A DNA stretch of 50,933 nucleotides from Clostridia bacterium. Lineage in GTDB: Bacteria; Bacillota; Peptococcia; Peptococcales; SKKY01. The notes beneath the pieces were generated by a model. That model ran no database searches. It was not told the origin of the DNA and was given only the letters and a program-made list of their open reading frames with translations. The position numbers were made by a program, and so were the translations under genes. The DNA lies in NCBI GenBank assembly GCA_009930175.1, contig RZYW01000005.1, positions 1-50,933 of the forward strand. Direction: 5' to 3'. Shown here in pieces: positions 37,320 to 47,186 of this stretch; position 1 is the first letter of the stretch, and each line of letters opens with the position of its first letter.

Positions 37320-37766
37320 TTATATATAAAACATAGAGGCACTGCTTTTTAAATTTTTACGGCTGTTTTCAATAAGGTCTTTTAAAGTGGTTTCTTCTAA
37401 GGTTTTTAAAACAGCTTTGTCTAAGTTTTCCCATACTAACTGGTCAAGAGCTTTTCCTATATGAGAATAATCTTCGGATAAAAAAGCTTCTGTTTTTTCA
37501 AAAAGTCCAGTTTCTATTCCCTGAAGAATCATTAGTACTGTTATTTTATCTGCCTTATCTGCTAAAAAATATCCACCTTGAGATCCTTTAACAGAACTTA
37601 CAAGATTTTGTTTTTTTAAGAGGGAAAAAATTTGCTCCAGATATATTTTCGATATATTAAGTTCTCCGGAGATTGTTGCTACCGTAACAGGCTCTGGAGA
37701 ACTTTCTTTTTCGCCAAGGTAAACCATAGCAGCTAAACCATATTTTCCTTTTGTAGAAATACGCAT
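37320..37766 (-). CDS. Rrf2-family (CymR/IscR-like) transcriptional regulator
   Basis: MRISTKGKYGLAAMVYLG…VTVATISGELNISKIYLEQIFSLLKKQNLVSSVKGSQGGYFLA. Confidence 0.92.
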   Translation of the reverse strand: MRISTKGKYGLAAMVYLGEKESSPEPVTVATISGELNISKIYLEQIFSLLKKQNLVSSVKGSQGGYFLADKADKITVLMILQGIETGLFEKTEAFLSEDYSHIGKALDQLVWENLDKAVLKTLEETTLKDLIENSRKNLKSSASMFYI

Positions 37767-37823
37767 ATCCTTCTCCTTCACATAGTAAATTAATATGTTT
37801 TATTATATTATAAAATAAAATTG

Positions 37824-37852
37824 TTGACAAATATATCCTCATATTTTACTAT
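37824..37852 (+). promoter_or_regulatory. Promoter of the pan operon (TTGACA-N17-TACTAT)
   Basis: Direct reading. Confidence 0.65.
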
Positions 37853-37858
37853 TGCCTA

Positions 37859-38026
37859 GATGACATCCACAGGGAGTCATACTATTAGTTTATATAAATA
37901 ATTTAATATGGTGTTTTTTTACTTCTGCTCTGAGCCTTTACAGGACCGAGACGGGAAAGGAAAATTCTGTTTTTTTATAAGGATACTATGCCCTTTTTCT
38001 GTCTGTTTGCAGAAAAAGGGTTTTTT
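37859..38026 (+). ncRNA. Structured leader upstream of the pan operon; candidate pan RNA motif plus terminator
   Basis: CCTTTACAGGACCGAGACGGGAAAGG stem-loop (37935-37960); terminator CCCTTTTTCTG…CAGAAAAAGGGtttttt (37991-38026); position upstream of pantothenate genes. Confidence 0.6.
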
Positions 38027-38052
38027 ATTTTTTAAAAAAAGATGGTGATTCA

Positions 38053-38907
38053 ATGATAGGTTTTATTGGTTCCGGAAGAGCAGCCAAAGGGCTTGGGTTA
38101 TATTTCTCTTCTTCAGGAACGAAAGTTTCAGGATATTTTGATAAAGAAAATATAAAAATGGAAGAGTCTGCGAAGCTTACAGGAACTAAAAATTTTAAAA
38201 ACCTTAATGAACTCATTGAATCTTCAAAAATCATTTTTATAAGCACTGGAGATGACTTTATTCAAGAGGCGGCAAAGGAACTTAAAGAAAAACTGGGGAA
38301 CAAAAAAAGAATTATTGGTCACTTAAGCGGACTTCATGATTCCAAAATGTTAAAGGAAATACTTCCAGCAGAGTCTTGTTTTTCTTTCCATCCAGTACAC
38401 TCTTTTTCTGGTGAGAAAGATGATATTGATGCTTTAGCAAAGGCTGTATTTACTCTTGAGGGTGATAAAGAAGCAGTAGCCGCAATACTTGATGAAGTTA
38501 AGCCTTTAGGTAATAAAATTATTCGAATTAATTCAGAAGATAAAGTTTTATATCATGGAGCATGTGTAATTGCCTCAAACTATATAACAACTCTTTTATA
38601 TAAAAGCATGAAGATTTTTAAAGATATTGGGATATCTGAAAATGAAGCAAAAGAAATTCTTGAGCCTCTTGTTAAAGGGGCAGTTGAAAATACCTTTAAA
38701 AAAGGCCCTGATAAATCTTTAACAGGACCAATTGCCAGAGGAGATTCTGATACGGTTTTAAAACACTTGAAAGATTTTAATAAATATGATGATAAAACAG
38801 CAAAGATGTACAAAATTATTGCTAATGAAACTTTAGAACTTGCTTCAATAGAATTGCTTAAAGACAATATGAAAATTAATGAATTAAAACTTTTGTTAAA
38901 GGACTGA
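38053..38907 (+). CDS. panG: Rossmann-like/DUF2520 protein, probable PanG-type ketopantoate reductase
   Basis: MIGFIGSGRAAKGLGLYFSSSG…GHLSGLHDS…FSFHPVHSF; first gene before panB-panC-panD. Confidence 0.75.
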   Translation: MIGFIGSGRAAKGLGLYFSSSGTKVSGYFDKENIKMEESAKLTGTKNFKNLNELIESSKIIFISTGDDFIQEAAKELKEKLGNKKRIIGHLSGLHDSKMLKEILPAESCFSFHPVHSFSGEKDDIDALAKAVFTLEGDKEAVAAILDEVKPLGNKIIRINSEDKVLYHGACVIASNYITTLLYKSMKIFKDIGISENEAKEILEPLVKGAVENTFKKGPDKSLTGPIARGDSDTVLKHLKDFNKYDDKTAKMYKIIANETLELASIELLKDNMKINELKLLLKD

Positions 38908-38913
38908 TGAGTA

Positions 38914-39741
38914 ATGAAAAAAACTACAAGCTGGTTTGCCAAGGCAAAGTTAGATGGAGAAAAAATTACAATGTTAACCGCATATGATTATTCTACTGCA
39001 AAACTTATGGACCAGGCTGGAATTGATTCAATATTGGTTGGAGATTCTTTAGGGATGGTAATGCTTGGCTATGACAGTACGTTAAAAGTTACAATGGATG
39101 ATATGGTTCATCACACAAAGGCAGTAGTCAGAGGGGCAGCGGAGGCTATGGTTATTGCAGATCTGCCTTTTCTTAGTTATCACATTTCTGTTGAAGAGGC
39201 TGTGAGAAATGCAGGAAGACTTATACAAGAAGGTGGAGCTCAGGCTGTAAAGCTTGAAGGTGGAAGAGAAATGATTCCTGCGGTAGAAGGAATCATAAAA
39301 GCTCAGATTCCGGTAGTTGGTCATCTTGGTCTTACTCCTCAATCAGTAAATGTTTTTGGAGGATACAAAGTTCAGGGAAAAGAACTTGAAGATGCTCAAA
39401 AAATTATAGAAGATGCCCTGCTTTTACAAGAAGCTGGAGTTTTTGCCATAGTATTGGAATGTGTTCCAGAAAAGTTATCTGAAATAATTACCAAAAAATT
39501 GAAAGTACCGACTATTGGTATTGGTGCAGGAAGTGTTTGTGACGGTCAGGTTTTGGTTGCTCAGGATATGTTGGGAACCTTTACGGATTTTAAACCAAAA
39601 TTTGTAAAAACATTTGGAAATATAGGTGCAAATACTAAGGAAGCTGTAATGGAATATATTCGAGAAGTTAAGGATACTCAGTTTCCTGGGGATGAGCATA
39701 CTTTTTCAATAAAAGATGAAATTTTAGAAAAATTATATTAA
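38914..39741 (+). CDS. panB: 3-methyl-2-oxobutanoate hydroxymethyltransferase
   Basis: [37 protein letters not shown]…[11 protein letters not shown]. Confidence 0.97.
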   Translation: MKKTTSWFAKAKLDGEKITMLTAYDYSTAKLMDQAGIDSILVGDSLGMVMLGYDSTLKVTMDDMVHHTKAVVRGAAEAMVIADLPFLSYHISVEEAVRNAGRLIQEGGAQAVKLEGGREMIPAVEGIIKAQIPVVGHLGLTPQSVNVFGGYKVQGKELEDAQKIIEDALLLQEAGVFAIVLECVPEKLSEIITKKLKVPTIGIGAGSVCDGQVLVAQDMLGTFTDFKPKFVKTFGNIGANTKEAVMEYIREVKDTQFPGDEHTFSIKDEILEKLY

Positions 39742-39754
39742 CGGAGAGATAATA

Positions 39755-40600
39755 ATGATAATAAAAAAAATTAGTGAACTTCGGGAAATAATTAAATCTG
39801 AAAAAATTAAAGGTAAAAAAATTGGTTTTGTTCCTACAATGGGCTATCTTCATGAAGGGCACTTATCTTTAATAAAGAAAGCAAAAGAAGAAAATGATTT
39901 AGTTATTGTAAGTATTTTTGTAAATCCTATTCAGTTTGGACCAAATGAAGATTTAGAGAAATACCCAAGAGATTTAGAAAGAGATACAAAGCTTGCGGCT
40001 GAGGCTGGATGTGACTATATTTTCAATCCTGAAGTTTCAGAAATGTTTCCGAAACCATTAAAGACCAGTGTGCAGGTAGAAGGCTTGACTGATCCTTTAT
40101 GTGGAAGAAGCAGGCCGGGACATTTTAAAGGGGTCACAACTATTGTTACAAAATTGTTTAATATTGTTGCTCCTCATAAAGCATATTTTGGGCAAAAAGA
40201 TGCCCAGCAAGCTGCAGTATTAATAAAAATGGCTGAGGACTTAAACTTTGATTTAGAAATTGAAGTTTGTCCTATAGTTCGTGAGTCAGATGGGCTGGCA
40301 ATGAGTTCAAGAAATGTTTATCTGAATGCAGAAGAGAGAAAGCAGGCTCTTGCATTAAGCAAATCTTTGGAAGCAGCAGAAAAACTTGTTAATTCAGGGG
40401 AAAGAAATGTTAAGAAAATTATTCAGGAAATGGAATTATTCATAGGACAATATCCTCTTTGTGAGATTGATTATATAGAAATTCTTGATTTTAAAAACCT
40501 TGAAGAAATTGAAGAAATTAGTGGTACCATCCTGGTTGCACTGGCAGTAAAGCTTGGAAAGACCAGGTTAATTGATAATAAAATTATGGAGGTTAAATAA
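39755..40600 (+). CDS. panC: Pantothenate synthetase
   Basis: [17 protein letters not shown]…[21 protein letters not shown]…YFGQKDAQQ. Confidence 0.97.
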   Translation: MIIKKISELREIIKSEKIKGKKIGFVPTMGYLHEGHLSLIKKAKEENDLVIVSIFVNPIQFGPNEDLEKYPRDLERDTKLAAEAGCDYIFNPEVSEMFPKPLKTSVQVEGLTDPLCGRSRPGHFKGVTTIVTKLFNIVAPHKAYFGQKDAQQAAVLIKMAEDLNFDLEIEVCPIVRESDGLAMSSRNVYLNAEERKQALALSKSLEAAEKLVNSGERNVKKIIQEMELFIGQYPLCEIDYIEILDFKNLEEIEEISGTILVALAVKLGKTRLIDNKIMEVK

Positions 40601-40983
40601 TGTTAATAAACTTAATGAAAAGTAAGATCCACAAATGTTATGTTACAGAGGCGAATTTACAGTACGTTGGTTCAGTTACAATCGATGAAGATTTACTGGA
40701 TGCTGCTGGAATGTATGAGAATGAAAAGGTAGCAATAGTTAATAATAACAATGGTGCCAGACTGGAAACATATATTATTAAAGGAGAAAGAGGCTCTGGA
40801 GTTATTTGCATAAATGGAGCTGCAGCTAGATTAACTCAGCCTGGAGATGAAGTAATTATAATTTCCTATACATGGGTTGAAGAAAAAGACTACAAAAAAC
40901 ATGAGCCGAAAGTAGTTTTTGTTTCAAAAGACAACAAAGTAGTAGATATTGCCGATGTTGAAAAACACGGAGAAATCAGGTAG
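40600..40983 (+). CDS. panD: Aspartate 1-decarboxylase
   Basis: [36 protein letters not shown] cleavage site. Confidence 0.96.
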   Translation: MLINLMKSKIHKCYVTEANLQYVGSVTIDEDLLDAAGMYENEKVAIVNNNNGARLETYIIKGERGSGVICINGAAARLTQPGDEVIIISYTWVEEKDYKKHEPKVVFVSKDNKVVDIADVEKHGEIR

Positions 40984-41001
40984 AATTTTTCGAATTTTAG
41001 C

Positions 41002-41030
41002 TTGATTTTTGAATATGAATAGACTAATAT
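41002..41030 (+). promoter_or_regulatory. Candidate xpt promoter TTGATT-N17-TAATAT
   Basis: Direct reading. Confidence 0.5.
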
Positions 41031-41035
41031 TATCT

Positions 41036-41083
41036 TTGAAAGTGAACGTTTTTTGGGAAAATCCAAATTATATTCGGAAATTG
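41036..41083 (+). promoter_or_regulatory. Candidate PurR operator (inverted PurBox pair) upstream of xpt
   Basis: aaagTGAACGTTTT…ATTATATTCGGAAAT; TGAA to TTCG spans 34 bp (41043-41076). Confidence 0.6.
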
Positions 41084-41109
41084 ACAATCAAAGGGTATTA
41101 GCCAAGACT

Positions 41110-41148
41110 TATACCTAGGACAACACCTTGTTCTAGGTATTTTTATTT
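41110..41148 (+). terminator. ATACCTAGgACAA-cacc-TTGTtCTAGGTATttttattt upstream of xpt
   Basis: Long hairpin plus T-tract. Confidence 0.75.
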
Positions 41149-41169
41149 AATATAATGGGATGGTAGATA

Positions 41170-41745
41170 ATGGAATTATTAAAACAACGAATAATGAATG
41201 AAGGCAGAGTAGAAGAAAATTGTATTTTAAAGGTAGATAATTTTCTAAATCACCAAATTGATGTTCCCTTGTTTCTGGAAATGGGAAATGAATTTAAAAA
41301 AAGGTTTTCAAAAGTTAAAATTGATAAAATTCTAACTATTGAATCTTCGGGAATTGGAGTAGCTTTTGCTGCTGCTCTTGCCTTCGGCAGTATACCTGTA
41401 GTATTTGCCAAGAAAAAAGATGGTTGTTTTAATAATCCCAATGCATATACCAGTAAAGTTTTTTCTTATACTAAAGGAAAAGAATATGAAATTATGGTAG
41501 ATAAAAAATACATAATTCCTGGAGAAACAATACTAATTGTTGATGATTTTCTGGCTAATGGAAATGCAGCTATGGGTTTGGCTGACATAGTTTATGCAGG
41601 AGATGCTGTTTTGGCAGGTGTAGGAGCAGTAATTGAAAAAGGATTTCAAAATGGCAGAAAAATGCTTCAGGAGAATGGTATCCAGGTTGAATCTCTGGCT
41701 ATTGTTAAAGAGTTTTGTGACAACAAAGTTGTTTTTGATCAGTAA
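41170..41745 (+). CDS. xpt: Xanthine phosphoribosyltransferase
   Basis: MELLKQRIMNEGRVEENCILKVDNFLNHQIDV…PRPP motif ILIVDDFLANGNAAMG. Confidence 0.95.
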   Translation: MELLKQRIMNEGRVEENCILKVDNFLNHQIDVPLFLEMGNEFKKRFSKVKIDKILTIESSGIGVAFAAALAFGSIPVVFAKKKDGCFNNPNAYTSKVFSYTKGKEYEIMVDKKYIIPGETILIVDDFLANGNAAMGLADIVYAGDAVLAGVGAVIEKGFQNGRKMLQENGIQVESLAIVKEFCDNKVVFDQ

Positions 41746-41786
41746 AACTGATCTGAACATATATTAAAAAGGGGGTAAAATTTTAA

Positions 41787-42872
41787 ATGAAAAAGCAGTT
41801 AAGTTTCTTATTAGTAGCAGCACTTATACTTTCTCTAGTTCTTGCTGGCTGTGGTGGTAATAAACCAGCGGAAACACCAGCAGAAAAAGACATGGTTGTT
41901 GGTTTTATTTACGTAGGTCCTATTGGTGACGGGGGTTATACTTTCGCTCATAACGAAGGAAGACTACACTTAGAACAAGAACTTGGCGTTAAAACTTTAT
42001 ACAAAGAAAACGTTGCTGAAGAAGATCAGGAAGTTATGAATGCAGTTGCAGACATGATTGATCAGGGAGCTACAGTTGTTTTTGCAACAAGCTTCGGACA
42101 CATGGATGGACTTGAAAAAGCTTCTAAAGAATATCCAGAAGTTGCATTTATGCATTGCTCAGGATTCAAAATGACTGAAAACATGGGTAATTACTTTGGC
42201 AGAATGTACCAGGCTAGATACCTTTCAGGTATTGTTGCTGGTTTAAAAACTGAAACAAACAACATTGGTTATGTTGGAGCATTCGAAATTCCAGAGGTTG
42301 TTAGAGGACTTAACGCATTTACTTTAGGAGTTAAATCTGTTAACCCAGAGGCAGTTGTTAACTTTAAAACAACTCAAACTTGGTATGACCCTGCTACTGA
42401 AAAAGAAGCTGCAAAAGCTCTTCTTGATGCAGGTGCAGATGTAATTGCACAACACCAAGATACTGCTGGTCCACAACAGGCTGCTGAAGAAGCAGGCGCT
42501 TTTTCAATTGGATATAATACAGATATGAAAGCTGCAGCACCAGGAGCATACATGACAGCTCCAATTTGGAACTGGGGTCCATACTATGTAACTCAGGTTC
42601 AAGCTGTTATTGATGGAACATGGAAAGCAGAAAGCTACTGGGGTGGAATGGCAGATGAAATTGTTGCTCTTGCACCACTTACTGAATTAGCTCCTGCTGA
42701 AGCTGCAGAATTAATTGAAGCTGCAAAAGCTAAATTTATTTCAGGTGAAACAGATGTTTTTGTTGGCCCAATCAATGATAACGAAGGAAACTTAAAAATT
42801 GCAGAAGGCCAAAAACTTACAGATGAAGAAATGCTTTCAATGGATTGGTATGTTGAAGGTGTAAAAAAATAA
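41787..42872 (+). CDS. BMP-family (nucleoside/purine) ABC transporter substrate-binding lipoprotein
   Basis: Lipobox VLAGCGG; VGFIYVGPIGDGGYTFAHNEGR…FATSFGHMDG. Confidence 0.92.
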   Translation: MKKQLSFLLVAALILSLVLAGCGGNKPAETPAEKDMVVGFIYVGPIGDGGYTFAHNEGRLHLEQELGVKTLYKENVAEEDQEVMNAVADMIDQGATVVFATSFGHMDGLEKASKEYPEVAFMHCSGFKMTENMGNYFGRMYQARYLSGIVAGLKTETNNIGYVGAFEIPEVVRGLNAFTLGVKSVNPEAVVNFKTTQTWYDPATEKEAAKALLDAGADVIAQHQDTAGPQQAAEEAGAFSIGYNTDMKAAAPGAYMTAPIWNWGPYYVTQVQAVIDGTWKAESYWGGMADEIVALAPLTELAPAEAAELIEAAKAKFISGETDVFVGPINDNEGNLKIAEGQKLTDEEMLSMDWYVEGVKK

Positions 42873-42884
42873 AAGGTGGTATTT

Positions 42885-44393
42885 ATGAATCAGATTCCTG
42901 CATTAGTTGCAATGAGTAATATAAGCAAAAGATTTGGCACTATTTTAGCCAATGATAATGTTAATTTTAGCGTTGGTGCAGGAGAGATTCATGCCCTTCT
43001 TGGTGAAAACGGAGCGGGTAAAAGTACATTAATGAACATGCTGTCCGGAGTATATACTCCGGACGGCGGTTCAATATATATAAATGGAGAAGAAGTGTTT
43101 TTTTCTTCGCCAAGGGACAGCATGTATAAGGGAGTGGGAATGATCCATCAGCATTTTAAGCTTGTGGAAATTTTGTCTGCCCTTGAGAATGTTCTTTTGG
43201 GGAATGAAAAAACACTTTTTTTAAATAAGAAAAAGAAATATGATGAAATTAAAGAGCTTTCAGAAAAATTTTCACTGGATATTGACTTAAATAAAAAAGT
43301 TTATGAAATGTCCGTTGGGGAAAAACAGAATTTAGAGATTTTAAAGGTTTTATACAGAGGGGCAAAAATTTTAGTTCTTGATGAACCTACTGCTGTTTTG
43401 ACGCCTCAGGAGACTGAAAAATTATTCAGAATCATGTTGAAGCTTAAAGAAGAGGGTTGCGCAGTAATTTTTATCAGTCATAAAATGAATGAAGTTATGA
43501 ATATTTCCGATAAAACAACAGTGTTGTTAAAGGGAAGAAGCGTAAAAACCTTAAACACTAAAGAAACAAATCCTGCAGAGCTTACTGAAATTATGGTTGG
43601 GTACCCCGTAAAATTAGAAATAAAAAGAGAAACCTATGACCATAAAGAAGAAGTGTTCAGAATGGAAAATTTAAGTTCTTCTACAAATGAAGGAGTGCAA
43701 GTACTAAAAAATGTTTCTTTCTCTCTATATTCAGGTGAAATATTAAGTATTGCCGGTATTGCCGGAAGTGGACAGAAAGAACTTTGTGAGGCAATTGCAG
43801 GATTATATAAAGTGGATTCCGGATCTATTAAATTCAAAGGGGAGGAAATGGTTGGGAAAACCCCTAAAGAAATAATAAAAAAAGGAATCAGTATGAGTTT
43901 CATTCCTGAAGACCGTCTTGGCATGGGACTAGTTGCAAGTATGGATATTGTAGATAATATTTTACTTAAACAATATCAGAAAAAGACAGGTTCCTTTATT
44001 GACCGTAAACCTTCAAGAGTAAAAGCAAAGGAAATTGTTGAAAAACTTGAAATTAAAACACCAGGAATAAATCATCCTATTAAAAATCTTTCTGGAGGGA
44101 ACATTCAAAAAGTACTTCTTGGAAGGGAACTGGATTCAAATCCTGAGTTACTAATAACTGCTTACCCTGTTAGGGGACTTGATATAAATACTTGTTATAA
44201 AATTTATGATTTGCTTAACCAGGAGAAGAAAAAAGGAGTAGCTATTCTTTATATTGGTGAAGATCTTGACGCTCTTATAGAATTAAGTGACAGAATAATG
44301 GTAATAAATAGTGGAGAAATTATGGGAATAGTAAATGCTTCAGAGACTACTAAAGAAGAAATAGGTCTGATGATGCTTGGAGAGAAAAAATGA
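42885..44393 (+). CDS. Nucleoside-type ABC transporter ATP-binding protein (two NBDs)
   Basis: LLGENGAGKSTLMNMLSG, MSVGEKQNLEILK, second NBD LSGGNIQKVLLGRELDSNPELLIT. Confidence 0.94.
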   Translation: MNQIPALVAMSNISKRFGTILANDNVNFSVGAGEIHALLGENGAGKSTLMNMLSGVYTPDGGSIYINGEEVFFSSPRDSMYKGVGMIHQHFKLVEILSALENVLLGNEKTLFLNKKKKYDEIKELSEKFSLDIDLNKKVYEMSVGEKQNLEILKVLYRGAKILVLDEPTAVLTPQETEKLFRIMLKLKEEGCAVIFISHKMNEVMNISDKTTVLLKGRSVKTLNTKETNPAELTEIMVGYPVKLEIKRETYDHKEEVFRMENLSSSTNEGVQVLKNVSFSLYSGEILSIAGIAGSGQKELCEAIAGLYKVDSGSIKFKGEEMVGKTPKEIIKKGISMSFIPEDRLGMGLVASMDIVDNILLKQYQKKTGSFIDRKPSRVKAKEIVEKLEIKTPGINHPIKNLSGGNIQKVLLGRELDSNPELLITAYPVRGLDINTCYKIYDLLNQEKKKGVAILYIGEDLDALIELSDRIMVINSGEIMGIVNASETTKEEIGLMMLGEKK

Positions 44394-45439
44394 GAATAAC
44401 CAAAAAACCAGAAGTAAGCAGAAAAGAAGAAATTAAAATACGGACTTTGTCTATACTGTTCGCTCTTATAACTTCCGGATTATTCATTTTAATTTTAAGT
44501 CACAATCCTTTTGAAGTTTTTGCAGGAATGGCAGATGGAGCATTAGGAAATACTCATCGTTTAAAATCTACAATTATTAAAGCAATACCCTTGGTTATAA
44601 CTTCCTTAGGTATTTCCGTTGCTTTTAAAATGAAGTTTTGGAACATTGGCGGAGAAGGACAAATACTTATGGGAGCTTACCTTGCAACTGTTGTATACAG
44701 AACTTTCCCCGATTTAGGCAGACCTGTAATGCTTTTGTTGATGATAATTGCAGCAATGATAGGTGGAGGTTTGTGGGCTTTAATTCCTGCATTTTTCAGA
44801 GCCAAATGGAGAACAAATGAAACAATAATTACTTTGATGATGAACTATATTGCTCTTAAATGGATAACATATTTACAATACAGCGCATGGAAAGATCCAA
44901 ATGCAATGGGTTTTGCAAAAATAGCACCTTACGGAGATAATGCTTTATTGCCAAAATTATTTGGAATTCATATAGGTTGGGTTATTACGCTTATTTTGAT
45001 TATGATAATGCACTTCTTTATGAACTATAGCAAAATGGGTTATGAGATTGCTGTTTTAGGAGAAAGTGAAAATACAGCGAATTACGCAGGTATAAATGTA
45101 CCAAAAACAATTATTACAGCGGTTTTTATAAGCGGTGCTCTTTGTGGTATTACAGGTTTTGTTCAGGCCACGGGAGTAAGTGGTAATTTAAGCGTCCAGT
45201 TAACTGCTGGTGTTGGATTTACTGCTATCATTACTAGCTGGCTTTCTAACCTTAAAGTTCCCGTTATTTTAGTAGTATCATTTTTGTTTGCTGCTTTAGT
45301 TCAGGGGGCATCGTATATTCAAATTGCTTTCGGAATTCCCGATGCAGCCAGTACAATTCTTCAGTCACTGATTTTATTCTTTGTCCTTGGCAGTGAATTT
45401 TTTATCAGGTACAGAATTAGCTTTAAAAAAAATAAGTAA
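44390..45439 (+). CDS. Nucleoside-type ABC transporter permease 1
   Basis: FKMKFWNIGGEGQILMGAYLA; multi-TM; overlaps upstream stop. Confidence 0.93.
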   Translation: MRITKKPEVSRKEEIKIRTLSILFALITSGLFILILSHNPFEVFAGMADGALGNTHRLKSTIIKAIPLVITSLGISVAFKMKFWNIGGEGQILMGAYLATVVYRTFPDLGRPVMLLLMIIAAMIGGGLWALIPAFFRAKWRTNETIITLMMNYIALKWITYLQYSAWKDPNAMGFAKIAPYGDNALLPKLFGIHIGWVITLILIMIMHFFMNYSKMGYEIAVLGESENTANYAGINVPKTIITAVFISGALCGITGFVQATGVSGNLSVQLTAGVGFTAIITSWLSNLKVPVILVVSFLFAALVQGASYIQIAFGIPDAASTILQSLILFFVLGSEFFIRYRISFKKNK

Positions 45440-45453
45440 ATGAGGGTTATCTT

Positions 45454-46389
45454 ATGATATTAACAGCTGCTTTTTTTTCCGCAGCCATTGTAGCAGGAAC
45501 ACCATTACTTTTTGCTACATTAGGAGAAATAATAACTGAAAAGGCAGGAAACCTAAACCTTGGAGTTGAAGGAATGATGCTTATGGGTGCAGTTATGGGT
45601 TTTATGGTGGGATTAAAAACAAACAGTCCTTTCCTTGCAATCCTTGCAGCAGCAGTTGCAGGAGGAGCGGGAGCCTTTATTTATGCATTTTTAACTGTTA
45701 CTTTAAGAGCAAATCAGGTTGTTTCGGGTCTTACCCTAACAATTTTTGGAACAGGTTTCTCTGGTTTTATAGGAAAAGGCCTTGTTGGTGAAATAATGAC
45801 AGTTGATATAAGAAAGTTTTTTGCACCTGTGGAAGTACCCTTGCTAAGCAAAATACCTATAGTTGGGCAAGTGTTTTTTCATCAGGATATGTTTGTTTAT
45901 TTAGGGTATATACTGGCAGTCCTTTTAGGTATATATATGTACAAGACTAGTAAAGGGCTTAATCTTACCGCAGTTGGAGAAAATCCGGCTGCAGCAGATG
46001 TTGCCAGCATAAGTGTTTCTATGTATAAATACCTTCACATTTTATTAGGTGGAGCACTTTGCGGACTGGGAGGAGCTTATTTATCTCTTGTTTATGTTCC
46101 CGCCTGGCAGGAAAACATAACAGCAGGAAGAGGCTGGATAGCAGTTGCTCTTGTAATTTTTGCAACCTGGAATCCATATAAGGCATTATTTGGTTCTTAT
46201 TTATTTGGAGGACTTGATATAATTGGCTTTAGAATTCAGGGATCTGGCCTGGCAGTAAACCAGTATTTTATTAATATGCTTCCCTATCTTGTAACTATTA
46301 TTGTATTGGTAACTATTTCTTTTAGAAAATCCAAGAAAAATTCTCCACCCGCAGGACTTAGCGTTCCTTACTTCAGGGAGGAAAGATAA
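45454..46389 (+). CDS. Nucleoside-type ABC transporter permease 2
   Basis: TLGEIITEKAGNLNLGVEGMMLMGA; multi-TM. Confidence 0.93.
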   Translation: MILTAAFFSAAIVAGTPLLFATLGEIITEKAGNLNLGVEGMMLMGAVMGFMVGLKTNSPFLAILAAAVAGGAGAFIYAFLTVTLRANQVVSGLTLTIFGTGFSGFIGKGLVGEIMTVDIRKFFAPVEVPLLSKIPIVGQVFFHQDMFVYLGYILAVLLGIYMYKTSKGLNLTAVGENPAAADVASISVSMYKYLHILLGGALCGLGGAYLSLVYVPAWQENITAGRGWIAVALVIFATWNPYKALFGSYLFGGLDIIGFRIQGSGLAVNQYFINMLPYLVTIIVLVTISFRKSKKNSPPAGLSVPYFREER

Positions 46390-46410
46390 AGTTTATTTAA
46401 AGTTTACAAT

Positions 46411-46444
46411 GGGTATATCCGTTAAAGGATATGCTCTTTTTTTA
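46411..46444 (+). terminator. GGTATATCC-gttaaa-GGATATGctcttttttt
   Basis: Stem plus T-tract after the ABC operon. Confidence 0.65.
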
Positions 46445-46457
46445 TATTCACAAAAGT

Positions 46458-46505
46458 AAATATACGAACAAATACATTAGTGACAAGACTAATATTCGGT
46501 TATTG
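46458..46505 (+). promoter_or_regulatory. Candidate PurR operator (inverted PurBox pair) upstream of purE
   Basis: aaatataCGAACAAATA…TAATATTCGGTTAT; CGAA to TTCG spans 34 bp (46465-46498). Confidence 0.65.
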
Positions 46506-46558
46506 GCGGTATATGGAAAATTATTTTTTTATTTACCAAAATAAAGTTCGTTTTTTCG

Positions 46559-46588
46559 TTGACTAAGTAAATCTAGTTATGGTAAGAT
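46559..46588 (+). promoter_or_regulatory. Candidate purE promoter TTGACT-N18-TAAGAT
   Basis: Direct reading. Confidence 0.55.
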
Positions 46589-46622
46589 TTTTTTGTACAT
46601 TTTTTGACTGGGGGTAATTAAA

Positions 46623-47117
46623 TTGTCAGCAAAAGTTGCAATTGTTATGGGTAGCGATAATGATTTTGAAATTATGGAAAAAGCCTATGAAGTACTTAAA
46701 GAATTTGGTGTTGAAAGTGAAGTAATTGTGGCATCTGCTCACAGAACTCCCTACAGAGCTCTTAAGTATGCTGAAGAAGCAAAAGACAGAGGGATTAAAG
46801 TTATTATAGCAGGAGCTGGTGCAGCTGCTCATTTAGGGGGAGTATTAGCGGCAGTTACAACTCTTCCAGTAATTGGGGTGCCAATTGATGCAACACCTTT
46901 AAAGGGTGTAGATTCTCTTTATTCAATAGTACAAATGCCTTCTGGTGTTCCTGTTGCATCCGTTGCAATTAATGGAGCAAAAAATGCAGGTATTCTTGCC
47001 CTGCAGATTTTAGCATTAAGTGATAAGGACATTGAAGGAAAACTTATTGAATTTAAAGAAAAAATGGCACAGGAAGTAATGGAAAAGTCAGAAAAAGTAA
47101 ATAAAAAAATTAAGTAA
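46623..47117 (+). CDS. purE: 5-(carboxyamino)imidazole ribonucleotide mutase (class I PurE)
   Basis: [17 protein letters not shown]…ASAHRTP…[18 protein letters not shown] start. Confidence 0.97.
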   Translation: MSAKVAIVMGSDNDFEIMEKAYEVLKEFGVESEVIVASAHRTPYRALKYAEEAKDRGIKVIIAGAGAAAHLGGVLAAVTTLPVIGVPIDATPLKGVDSLYSIVQMPSGVPVASVAINGAKNAGILALQILALSDKDIEGKLIEFKEKMAQEVMEKSEKVNKKIK

Positions 47118-47120
47118 AAT

Positions 47121-47164
47121 ACCCGGGCCCTTTTATAATCTTTTTTATAAAATCCCGGTTTTTC
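47121..47164 (+). terminator. Intra-operon hairpin between purE and purB (CCGGGcccTTTTATAA…TTATAAAAtCCCGGttttt)
   Basis: Inverted repeat plus T-tract. Confidence 0.6.
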
Positions 47165-47186
47165 TATTAAACAGGAGGAATAAATA

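Noticed and set aside
41081-41110. TTGACA at 41081 as the xpt promoter
   Set aside because: No -10 at suitable spacing; TTGATT-N17-TAATAT at 41002 is better
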